Source: Streptomyces sp. NBC_00510
GTDB lineage: Bacteria; Actinomycetota; Actinomycetes; Streptomycetales; Streptomycetaceae
Direction of reading: 5' to 3'
DNA: 64,000 nt
NCBI GenBank assembly: GCA_036013505.1
Contig: CP107851.1
Coordinates: 5,912,501-5,976,500, forward strand
The notes beneath the pieces were generated by a model that saw only the letters and a program-made list of their open reading frames with translations, did no database searches and had not been told where the DNA came from. This document shows positions 31,257-39,483 of the stretch, piece after piece; the stretch's first letter is position 1; each line of letters starts with the position of its first letter. Made by a program: the position numbers and the translations under genes.

Positions 31257-33539
31257 CTACGGCCGTGCGGCGGCCTCCTGCGGACCGGGGCGCGGTCCCT
31301 GCGGCGGGGCGCCGGCCAGGAGCGCGGGAGCGGGCGCGGGGGTGCGGGCCTCCAGGGGCACGACGGGCAGCGGCTCGCTCTCGCCGAGGAAGACCCGCCG
31401 CACGACCCGCTCGGCGGCCCGGCCGTCGTCGAAGGCGCAGAAGCGGCGGCGGAACGCCTCCCGCAGTCCGGCTGCCTCCGGGCTGTTCCAGGCGCCGTCG
31501 CGGAAGACCGCGATCAGCTCGTCGTCGCTGGTGGAGACGGCGCCGGGGGTCTCGCCGGGGGTGCCGGACAGCAGGTCGAAGTAGACGCCGCGGCTGGCCC
31601 GGTAGACCGGCCAGTCGTCGGCGTGGACGACGATGGGCCGGTCGAGGAGCGCGTAGTCGAACATGATCGACGAGTAGTCGGTGACCAGGGCGTCGGCGGC
31701 CAGGCACAGCTGTTCGACCGACGGGTGCCGGGACACGTCGACCAGCAGCCCTTCCTCGTGCAGCGCCTTCAGCCGGGCGTCCTCGCCGTGGAAGTAGTGG
31801 ATGCGGGTGAGCAGGACGAAGCCCTCGCCGAGCGCCCGGCACACCCGTTCCACGTCCAGCCGCGGCACGAAGTTGCGCTGGTAGTCGCGGGTCGTCGGCG
31901 CGTACAGGACCGCGGTGCGGCCGGGGGCGATGCCCAGGGCCGCGCGGGCGTGGGAGACCTCGGCGGCGCCGGCGGTCAGGAAGACGTCGTTGCGTGGGTA
32001 GCCGGTCTCCAGGTGCTGCCAGGAGGAGGGGTACACGCGTTCCCAGATCTCGCTGGAGTGCGGGTTGGAGGACACGCTGTAGTCCCAGCGGTCCACCCGC
32101 TCCAGCAGCCGGCGGAAGCTCATGCCCTTGGCGGAGGCGGGGTAGCGCTGCTGGTCGATGCCCATCTTCTTCAGCGGGGTGCCGTGGTGGGTCTGCAGGT
32201 GGACGCTGCCGGGCCGCTTGCGGACGTCGTTGGGGAAGTTGACGTTGCTGATCAGGTACGTGGCCCGGGCCATCAGCCGCCAGTAGCGCCGGGTGCGCGG
32301 CACGACGTAGTCCACGCCCTTGGGCACCCGGGGGACGTCGGACTTGCGGACCAGCCACACCCCGTGGACGCCCGGGGCGATCTCCCGTGCCTTGTGGTAG
32401 ATCGCGGCCGGGTTGCAGAACACCCCGCGGTCCCAGTACGCCGAGTACACCGCGAGGTTGGGGTCGAGCGGCCGCCGCAGGTGGTAGGCGTACAGGGCGG
32501 CCTTGGCCCGCTGCGCGACCTGCCGGCGCAGCCGCCGCCTGCGCCGGGTCAGCTCCTTGCGGGCCTCGCGCGGTACGTCGCCCAGCCGGGCCAGCGGCCA
32601 GCTGCCGCGGGCCAGCCGCCGGTAGGCGGTGGCCTTGTCCGCGGGCGGCACGAACCCCTCCGGCAGGTTGCGGGCGTACCAGCGGGCCGCGAGCCGGAAG
32701 AACGCGCCGCGCAGCCGCGGCGGGATCCGGTCGGGGTTGCCGAGGCAGAACAGGAAGTGGCTGACGGCCCGCTCGAACAGCATCGGCCGCAGCGGCGCGA
32801 GGTGTTCGCGGCCGGGCGCGTCAAGGAAGTCGAAGAGCCGGGTGTACTGGTCGAGGATGACGAAGTGGTTGCGGCCCGGGCTGCGGGTGCTGGCGCCGCT
32901 GCGCCGCTGCCGGTACTCCAGCACCGCCCGGGCCAGGCAGGAGATCCGTTCGGCGCTGAGCATCGTCACGTACGAGACGAGGGCGTCCTCGTAGATGCCG
33001 TCGCTGAAGGAGAAGCCGTGTCCCCGGTAGAAGGCGCGGCGGTAGACCCGGTTGGAGGTCATCGCGAACAGCCGCAGGAACTCGGGGCGTTCGGTGATCC
33101 GGAAGACGTCGGTGCCGGCCGAGGCGAGCAGGTCGCCGAAGACGCTCTTCTCGGCCGCCTCCCACCAGTAGGTGCGCACGTGGTCGAAGTAGAGGATGTC
33201 CGGGTCGCCGTCCTGCTTCAGGCGCTCGGCGACCGTCTCCAGCGAGCCGGGGGCGAGGGTGTCGTCGCCGTCGAGGAAGAGCAGGTAGTCGCCGGTGGCC
33301 CGCTCGGCACCGGTGTTGCGGGCCCGCCCCACGCCCAGGTTCTCCTCGTGGTGCAGCGCGACCACCCGGCAGTCGCGGGCCGCGTACTCGTCGAGGATGC
33401 GGCCGCAGTGGTCCGGCGAGCGGTCGTCGACGGCGATCACCTCGAGGTCGGGCAGTGACTGCGACAGCACCGAGTCGAGGCAGGCGCGCAGATAGCCCTG
33501 CACCTGGTGGACCGGGACGATGACGGAGAAGCGGGGCAT
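31257..33539 (-). CDS. Family-2 glycosyltransferase fused to CDP-glycerol glycerophosphotransferase domain
   Basis: The 760-residue two-domain protein has an N-terminal GT2 domain (about 1-300) starting MPRFSVIVPVHQVQGYL, with AVDDRSPD and the DxD-like FLDGDDTLAP. A linker of about 100 residues rich in Arg follows. The C-terminal TagF/TagB-type domain (about 370-740) has both conserved histidines: His452 in LQTHHGTPLK and His581 in LTRIHYFHG. TDYSSIMFDY also matches the nucleotide-binding region. Such enzymes add polyol-phosphate units and sugars to wall-teichoic-acid-like polymers. It starts 17 bases after the 1229-residue relative on the same strand. Confidence 0.9.
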   Translation of the reverse strand: MPRFSVIVPVHQVQGYLRACLDSVLSQSLPDLEVIAVDDRSPDHCGRILDEYAARDCRVVALHHEENLGVGRARNTGAERATGDYLLFLDGDDTLAPGSLETVAERLKQDGDPDILYFDHVRTYWWEAAEKSVFGDLLASAGTDVFRITERPEFLRLFAMTSNRVYRRAFYRGHGFSFSDGIYEDALVSYVTMLSAERISCLARAVLEYRQRRSGASTRSPGRNHFVILDQYTRLFDFLDAPGREHLAPLRPMLFERAVSHFLFCLGNPDRIPPRLRGAFFRLAARWYARNLPEGFVPPADKATAYRRLARGSWPLARLGDVPREARKELTRRRRRLRRQVAQRAKAALYAYHLRRPLDPNLAVYSAYWDRGVFCNPAAIYHKAREIAPGVHGVWLVRKSDVPRVPKGVDYVVPRTRRYWRLMARATYLISNVNFPNDVRKRPGSVHLQTHHGTPLKKMGIDQQRYPASAKGMSFRRLLERVDRWDYSVSSNPHSSEIWERVYPSSWQHLETGYPRNDVFLTAGAAEVSHARAALGIAPGRTAVLYAPTTRDYQRNFVPRLDVERVCRALGEGFVLLTRIHYFHGEDARLKALHEEGLLVDVSRHPSVEQLCLAADALVTDYSSIMFDYALLDRPIVVHADDWPVYRASRGVYFDLLSGTPGETPGAVSTSDDELIAVFRDGAWNSPEAAGLREAFRRRFCAFDDGRAAERVVRRVFLGESEPLPVVPLEARTPAPAPALLAGAPPQGPRPGPQEAAARP

Positions 33540-33556
33540 GTGGATCCTGGGTTCCC

Positions 33557-36500
33557 TCAGGGTCGGTGACGGTCGGGTTCGAGCAGCCGGTCGACGGCGC
33601 GGGCCGCCGCACCGCCGTCGTCGAGGTGGCAGAAGGTCGCGCGGAAGTGCGCGTACGCGTCGGCGCTGTGCCGTGCCACGGTGCCGAGGTCGCGCAGCGC
33701 GCCCGCCAGGTCGGCGGTGGACTGCAGCAGCGGGCCCGGGGCCTGGGCCTCGAAGTCGGGGTAGAAGCCGCGCAGGGTGTCGCGGAAGTGCTCCAGGTCG
33801 GGGACGAGGAAGAGCATCGGGCGGCCGGTGTTGGCGAAGTCGGCCGCGGGGGAGGCGTAGTCGGTGACCAGGACGTCGGCGACCAGCAGCAGCTCCGCCA
33901 CCTCCGGGTGGCAGGACACGTCGCGCACGAACCCGGAGCGCGGGGTGCGGACGCGGTCGGCGACCAGGGGGTGGGAGCGGAAGAGCAGCACGTGGTCGGC
34001 GCCCAGGGCGCGTTCGGCCTCCGCCAGGTCCAGGTGGGGCGACATGCGGTAGTGCTCGGCGTCGTACGCCAGGTCGTCGCGGCGCGTCGGCGCGTACAGC
34101 ACGACGGTGCGGTCCCTGGGGATCCGCAGCCGGTCGCGCAGCGCGGCGGCCACCTTGCCGCGGTCGTCGGCGAAGAGCACGTCCGTGCGGGGCAGTCCCG
34201 TCTCGGCGACCGGGCCGTCGTAGCCGAGCGCGGCCCGCAGCAGCGGGGTGCTGTACGCGTTCGGCGACAGCAGCAGGCTCCACTGGGCGCTCGGGTCGCG
34301 TGGCGGGCGGGGCAGGTGCACCAGGTCCGCGCACAGGGTGCCGGCGAGGTCCCGGCCGGTCCGCTTGAGGGGGGTGCCGTGCCAGGTCTGCAGCACGGTC
34401 TGGTCCGGGCGGCGCACGAACCACTCCGGCAGGTGCGTGTTGGTGACGACGTAGCGGCTGCGGGCGAGCGCCTCGTACCAGGCGGCGCTGTGCAGCACGA
34501 CCGGCCGCGCGGTCGCCGGCGGCGGGGCCTGGCCGTCCCTGACCACCCACAGGTGCTCCAGGCCGTCCGCGGCGCGGCGGCGCAGCAGCTCCTCGTGGAC
34601 GGCGCGCGGCGAGTCCCCGTACGCCCGCCCGTCGAAGGCGCTGTAGAGCACCGACTCGCGGCGCGGCAGCCCGCGGGTGCGCGGATGGTGGCTCTCGCGC
34701 AGCGCCCGCTGCCGGTACGGGCCGCGCTGCGGCTCTGGCACGGTGGGCCGGGCGTCGAGGAACAGCCGGTCGTGGAAGCGCCGGTCGACGGAGAAGGACT
34801 TGCCGCCCGCCTCCGCCGCCATCGGCAGCGCCTCGAACACCCCGGGCGCGACCCGCACCGGCGCTTCCGTGCCGGCGCCGTCGCGCAGGTGCAGGTACCA
34901 GCGGCCGGCGGGCAGCGGGACGGTGCCGGCGAGGGACTCCAGCGTGCCGGGGCGCAGGGTGGCGGTGAAACGGCGCCCCTCGTGCGGGCCCGGCCCCGCG
35001 GCGTCCTCCGGCACGGACGGCAGTGGCGGGATCGCGCTGGACGGCGGCGGGAAGCCGGGGCGGCGTCCCGGTACGCCGTCGGCCTGGACCGGGACGGCGT
35101 GCTCCACGCGGTGCGTGCCGTGCCGCAGCACCAGTTCGGCCGGCCCGGGGGCGGAGCCGGGCGCGAGGCGGCCGGCCACGACCAGGGCGCCCTCGGCGGT
35201 CCAGCCGATGGCGTCGGCCACCGGCTGCGGGGTGCGGTCGCGCAGCACCAGCTTCCCCGACGCCTTCGCCTCGACCAGCAGCCGCCGCGGCGTCCCGCCG
35301 AGCCGGGGGTCGGTGCCCAGGTCGTAGTGCCCGGCGGGCAGCGCGCCGTCGAGGTGGACGGGGTCGGCGTGCCCGGGGCGCAGCAGCGCGACGTCCCAGC
35401 TGTCGGTGTCCTCCGGGCGGACCTCCTTGGGGCCGGCGTCCAGCGCGGGCCGGGCGGCCGCCAGGTCGGCGAGGGGCACGCGGGCCCGGCGGACGCCGTC
35501 GTCCGTCTCCCCGGAGACCGCCGGTTCCAGCGGGTACTCCAGCACGGTGGGCGTCGCGGAGTGCGTCAGCCGTACCGCCGTCGCCTGTGGCGCGCCCGTG
35601 AAGTCCAGTTCCACCGCGGTGCCGTCGCCGGTCGCCCGGTGGCCGGTCAGCCGCCGCACCTCCGGCTCCACCGACAGGTGCAGCCGCCCCTGCCGGTAGT
35701 ACGGCACGAGCCGCATGCCGCCGCCGGCCGCGTACGACGGCGGGGACGCCCCCGAGCCCGCGTCCGCGGCCCGCAGGCCCGCCTTGCGGATGACCCCCTT
35801 CGCCGCGACGACCACCCCGAGCTGCCAGCGGCCGGCCCCTGGTTCGCCCTGGCGGCGGCCGGTGGTCAGCCGCGCCGGGTCGATGGTGATCTCGAAGCCC
35901 GACCAGTCGTAGCAGTGTTCCTCCTGGCGCGAGTTGAGGGTCGCGGCGGGCTCCTGCCGGATCCTGACCGGCAGCAGCACCACCTTGGCCCGGCGGCCGT
36001 GGCCGTGGACGGCGACCGCGGTGATGTGCGCGGCGCCCTTGCGGTCGGCGTCGATGTTGCGCAGGTAGGCGTAGCCGCGCAGGACGATCCGCCCGTTCTC
36101 CCGCACCACCTCGCGCACCCGCGCCCGGACGGGGAAGTCCGCGCGCCGCAGCCGGGCCGCCGAGGCCGGCAGGGTGATCCGGCCGCCGTCGGCGCCGCGC
36201 AGCACCGCCCGCTTGCGCAGCGGCGGGCCGGTGACGCCGAAGCCGGCGGAGTTGCGCTGCTCGTGGTCGAGCACCGTCAGCAGGTCGTCGAGGCGGTCCT
36301 TGACGATCAGGTGCCACTTGATGCGCAGCCCGACGGGCAGCTCGGGGAAGAGGGTGGGGTCGACCCGGGTGAGCCAGTCGCGGCAGCGGTCCATGAAGAC
36401 CCGCCGGTACTCGGGGCCGGCCATCGGCAGGGCGTCGATGAAGTACAGCAGGTCGTCGGTGAGGACCGAGCGGTCGTAGGCCCGTTTGAAGGAGGTCCAG

Positions 36501-37246
36501 CGCGTGCGGGCCGGGTCGCCGAGGAAGCGGCTGACGTGGTCGACGGCGGCGATCCGGTCGCGCACGCCCTTGACGTCGGTGCGGCGCCGGGTGATGGAGC
36601 CCTCGCGGATCCGCCAGTAGTAGACGTGCTCGTGCGTCACGTCGACGGCGTCGGCGAGGAAATGCGCCGGGATGGTGAGCGGGGTGTCCTCGTAGAGCAC
36701 GCCCTCGGGGAAGGCGAGGCGGTGGCGCTCCCAGAAGGAGCGGCGGAAGACCTTGTTCCAGGCGACCCGGTCGGAAAGCAGGCTCAGGTCCCGGGTGATG
36801 TGGGTGCCGGTGACGGTGCGGGTCATGTCCCGGTGCTGCCAGGCCTGGCTGCGGCCGTCGGCGGTCAGCCGCCACACGTTGCCGGTCGCGAAGTCCGAGC
36901 CCGACCCGTCCAGCAGGCCCACCAGCCGCTCGTAGGCGCGCGGCGGCAGGATGTCGTCGCTGTCGAGGAAGCACAGGTACTCGGTGCGCGGGTCGGCGTG
37001 GCGGGTGCCGGTGTTGCGGGCGTGGCCCAGTCCGCCGTTGTCCTGCCGGACCAGGCGGAAGCGCGGGTCGCGGTCGGCGAAGCCCTGGGCGATCTCCGGG
37101 CCGGAGTCGGTGGAGCCGTCGTCCACCATGACCACGTCGAGCGCGTCGAAGGTCTGTGCGGAGACCGAGCGCAGGCATTCCTGCAGCCAGCTCTCGACGT
37201 TGTGGACCGGAACGACGACCGTGAGGCGGGGCGTGCGCGACACCAT
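33557..37246 (-). CDS. Large GT2 / CDP-glycerol glycerophosphotransferase fusion
   Basis: The 1229-residue protein has an N-terminal GT2 domain (about 1-320; VMVDDGSTDSG and CFLDSDDILPP). A long middle region (about 340-830) is beta-rich, with several IVLRGYAYLRN- and FTATLRPG-type stretches. The C-terminal glycerophosphotransferase domain (about 850-1215) has His956 in LQTWHGTPLK and His1092 in LFRSHPL. The middle region is absent from the three shorter relatives in this cluster and may bind polymer. It is the first gene of a three-gene minus-strand group and is divergent from the 698-residue paralogue. It probably acts in cell-wall glycopolymer synthesis at the inner membrane face. Confidence 0.9.
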   Translation of the reverse strand: MVSRTPRLTVVVPVHNVESWLQECLRSVSAQTFDALDVVMVDDGSTDSGPEIAQGFADRDPRFRLVRQDNGGLGHARNTGTRHADPRTEYLCFLDSDDILPPRAYERLVGLLDGSGSDFATGNVWRLTADGRSQAWQHRDMTRTVTGTHITRDLSLLSDRVAWNKVFRRSFWERHRLAFPEGVLYEDTPLTIPAHFLADAVDVTHEHVYYWRIREGSITRRRTDVKGVRDRIAAVDHVSRFLGDPARTRWTSFKRAYDRSVLTDDLLYFIDALPMAGPEYRRVFMDRCRDWLTRVDPTLFPELPVGLRIKWHLIVKDRLDDLLTVLDHEQRNSAGFGVTGPPLRKRAVLRGADGGRITLPASAARLRRADFPVRARVREVVRENGRIVLRGYAYLRNIDADRKGAAHITAVAVHGHGRRAKVVLLPVRIRQEPAATLNSRQEEHCYDWSGFEITIDPARLTTGRRQGEPGAGRWQLGVVVAAKGVIRKAGLRAADAGSGASPPSYAAGGGMRLVPYYRQGRLHLSVEPEVRRLTGHRATGDGTAVELDFTGAPQATAVRLTHSATPTVLEYPLEPAVSGETDDGVRRARVPLADLAAARPALDAGPKEVRPEDTDSWDVALLRPGHADPVHLDGALPAGHYDLGTDPRLGGTPRRLLVEAKASGKLVLRDRTPQPVADAIGWTAEGALVVAGRLAPGSAPGPAELVLRHGTHRVEHAVPVQADGVPGRRPGFPPPSSAIPPLPSVPEDAAGPGPHEGRRFTATLRPGTLESLAGTVPLPAGRWYLHLRDGAGTEAPVRVAPGVFEALPMAAEAGGKSFSVDRRFHDRLFLDARPTVPEPQRGPYRQRALRESHHPRTRGLPRRESVLYSAFDGRAYGDSPRAVHEELLRRRAADGLEHLWVVRDGQAPPPATARPVVLHSAAWYEALARSRYVVTNTHLPEWFVRRPDQTVLQTWHGTPLKRTGRDLAGTLCADLVHLPRPPRDPSAQWSLLLSPNAYSTPLLRAALGYDGPVAETGLPRTDVLFADDRGKVAAALRDRLRIPRDRTVVLYAPTRRDDLAYDAEHYRMSPHLDLAEAERALGADHVLLFRSHPLVADRVRTPRSGFVRDVSCHPEVAELLLVADVLVTDYASPAADFANTGRPMLFLVPDLEHFRDTLRGFYPDFEAQAPGPLLQSTADLAGALRDLGTVARHSADAYAHFRATFCHLDDGGAAARAVDRLLEPDRHRP

Positions 37247-37382
37247 GGTGACGTGGCCCTTTCCGGACGAGGGCGACAGGGGGCGAGGGGTTCAACTCGT
37301 GATCGCGTCCTCGGTCACCTCGCCTGCGCCTTTCGGGTGATCCACCGGGCGCCGGGGGCCGCTCCTGCCTACGCTCGGCGCT

Positions 37383-39479
37383 ATGCCTCGGTTCAGTGTG
37401 ATCGTCCCGGTATGGAAGACCCAGGGTTACGTCCGTGCGTGCCTGGAGTCGGTGCTCGGGCAGCGGTACGCGGACCTGGAGCTGATCGCGGTCGACGACT
37501 GCTCGCCCGACGGGTCGGCCGCCGTCGTCGACGAGGTCGCCGCCGCCGACCCCAGGGTGCTCCCGTTGCGGCGGCCCCGCAACGCAGGGCCCGGCGCGGC
37601 CCGGAACGCGGGGGCGGCCCGGGCCAGCGGCGACTACCTGCTCTTCCTCGACTCCGACGACCTCCTCGCGCCCGGCGCCCTGACCGCCCTCGACGCGAGG
37701 CTGCGGGCCACCGGTGACCCGGAGGTGCTGCTCTTCGACCACGACCGGCTCGACGTGTGGGAGCACCGTACGGAGAGCGGGGACGGCGACTTCCTGCAGG
37801 CGGCCGCGCTCGCCGGGCACGCCGTCTTCCGGGCCACCGAGCGCCCCGAGTGCCTGACCGTGTTCCCCGCCGCGTGGAACCGGGTGGTGCGGCGCGACTA
37901 CTGGTCCGGGTTCGCCTTCGGCGCCGGGCCGTACGAGGACGTCCCGGTGGCGTACGAGATGCTGCTCGCCGCCCCGCGCATCGCCTGCCTGGACCGGGTC
38001 TGCGTCACGTGGCGCGGGCGCCGCCGCGGCAGCTTCTCCAGCACGCCGGGCCCGCGGCACCTCGTCCTGGCCGACCGGTACGACACGCTGCTGGCCCGGC
38101 ACGACCTGCCGGTGCTGCGCGCCGAGCGGGACCGGCGGCTCACGGCCGTCCTGGACGACCCCGGGCGGCTGCGCCCGCAGGACCGCGCCGCCTTCTTCCG
38201 CCGCGCCGGGCTGCCCGGCACCTTCGCCGCCCACCGCGCCGCGGAGCTGGGCACCCGGGCCGCCCGGCGGCTGCGCACGCACCGCAACGCCGCCGCCCGC
38301 GAGGTGTACCGCCGCTGGTACGCCCTGGAACGCCGCCGCCCGCTCGACGACGACCTGGTGGTGTACGCGGCGTACTGGAACCGGGGGGTGCTGTGCAGCC
38401 CCGCCGCGATCCACCGCAAGGCCCGCGAGCTCGCCCCGCACCTGCACGGGGTGTGGGTGGTCCGGCGCGGTGCGCAGGACGCGGTCCCCGAGGGCGTCGA
38501 CCGGGTGGAGGCGAACTCCCGCCGCTACTGGGAGCTGCTGGCCCGCGCCCGCTTCCTGGTGAACAACGCCAACTTCACCGGGGAGGTCGTCAAGCGCCCC
38601 GGCCAGGTCTACCTGCAGACCCACCACGGCACCCCGCTCAAGCACATGGGCATGGACCTGCGCGCCCACCCCGCGGTGGCCAAGGGCATGAGCTTCCGCC
38701 GCCTGCTGGACCACGCCGACCAGTGGGACTACTCCCTGTCCGCCAACCCCCACTCCAGCGAGGTCTGGGAGCGGGTCTACCCCGGCGATTACCTGACACT
38801 GCCGACCGGCTACCCCCGCAACGACGTCTACTTCACCGCGGGCGCCGACGACGTGCGGCGGATCCGGGCCCGGCTGGGCATCCCGGACGGGGTCAGGGCG
38901 ATCCTGTACGCCCCCACGCACCGCGACTACCAGCGGGAGTTCGTCCCGCAGCTGGACCTCGCCCGGCTGTGCCGGGCGCTGGGGCGGGAGTACCTGGTGC
39001 TGGTCCGCGCGCACTACTTCCACCCCGGGGTCGGCCCGGCGGCGCTGCCGGAGGGGGCGCTGGACGTCTCCGCGCACACACCGCTGGAGGAGCTGTGCCT
39101 GGCCTCCGACGCGCTGCTCACCGACTACTCGTCGCTGATGTTCGACTACGCCAACCTCGACCGCCCGATCGTGGTCCACGCCGCCGACTGGGAGGTGTAC
39201 CGGGCCGCCCGCGGGGTCTACTTCGACCTGGTCTCCGGGCGCCCCGGCGACACCCCGGGCGTGGTCGCCCGTGACGAGGCCGCGATCGCCACCGCCTTCC
39301 GCTCCGGCGCCTGGGCCTCGCCGGAGGCGGCCGAGCTGCGGGCGGCCTTCCGGGCCCGCTTCTGCCCCTGGGACGACGGCCGCGCCGCCGAACGCGCCGT
39401 ACGGCGGGTGCTGCTCGGCGAACCGGAGCTGCTGCCGGTCCTCAAGCCGGACGAGCGCACCCCCGCGCCGCCGCCGTGA
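37383..39479 (+). CDS. GT2 / CDP-glycerol glycerophosphotransferase fusion
   Basis: The 698-residue protein is organised like the 760-residue relative. The GT2 domain (about 1-280; MPRFSVIVPVWKTQGYV, AVDDCSPDGS, LFLDSDDLLAP) is followed by a glycerophosphotransferase domain with His415 in LQTHHGTPLK, His544 in LVRAHYFHP, and TDYSSLMFDYANLDRPIVVH. It is the only one of the four on the plus strand. It shares a 136-base divergent promoter region with the 1229-residue gene and converges on the next gene with 4 bases between stops. The close N-terminal match with its neighbours indicates duplication within the cluster. Confidence 0.9.
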   Translation: MPRFSVIVPVWKTQGYVRACLESVLGQRYADLELIAVDDCSPDGSAAVVDEVAAADPRVLPLRRPRNAGPGAARNAGAARASGDYLLFLDSDDLLAPGALTALDARLRATGDPEVLLFDHDRLDVWEHRTESGDGDFLQAAALAGHAVFRATERPECLTVFPAAWNRVVRRDYWSGFAFGAGPYEDVPVAYEMLLAAPRIACLDRVCVTWRGRRRGSFSSTPGPRHLVLADRYDTLLARHDLPVLRAERDRRLTAVLDDPGRLRPQDRAAFFRRAGLPGTFAAHRAAELGTRAARRLRTHRNAAAREVYRRWYALERRRPLDDDLVVYAAYWNRGVLCSPAAIHRKARELAPHLHGVWVVRRGAQDAVPEGVDRVEANSRRYWELLARARFLVNNANFTGEVVKRPGQVYLQTHHGTPLKHMGMDLRAHPAVAKGMSFRRLLDHADQWDYSLSANPHSSEVWERVYPGDYLTLPTGYPRNDVYFTAGADDVRRIRARLGIPDGVRAILYAPTHRDYQREFVPQLDLARLCRALGREYLVLVRAHYFHPGVGPAALPEGALDVSAHTPLEELCLASDALLTDYSSLMFDYANLDRPIVVHAADWEVYRAARGVYFDLVSGRPGDTPGVVARDEAAIATAFRSGAWASPEAAELRAAFRARFCPWDDGRAAERAVRRVLLGEPELLPVLKPDERTPAPPP

Positions 39480-39483
39480 GCCG

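Noticed and set aside
33540..39179. Upstream 5.6 kb of a 2640-codon minus-strand frame that ends in the 760-residue fusion
   Set aside because: Only the part from 33539 downward matches the family and begins with a proper MPRFSVIVP start. The rest runs through other genes out of frame and is Arg/Pro-rich.
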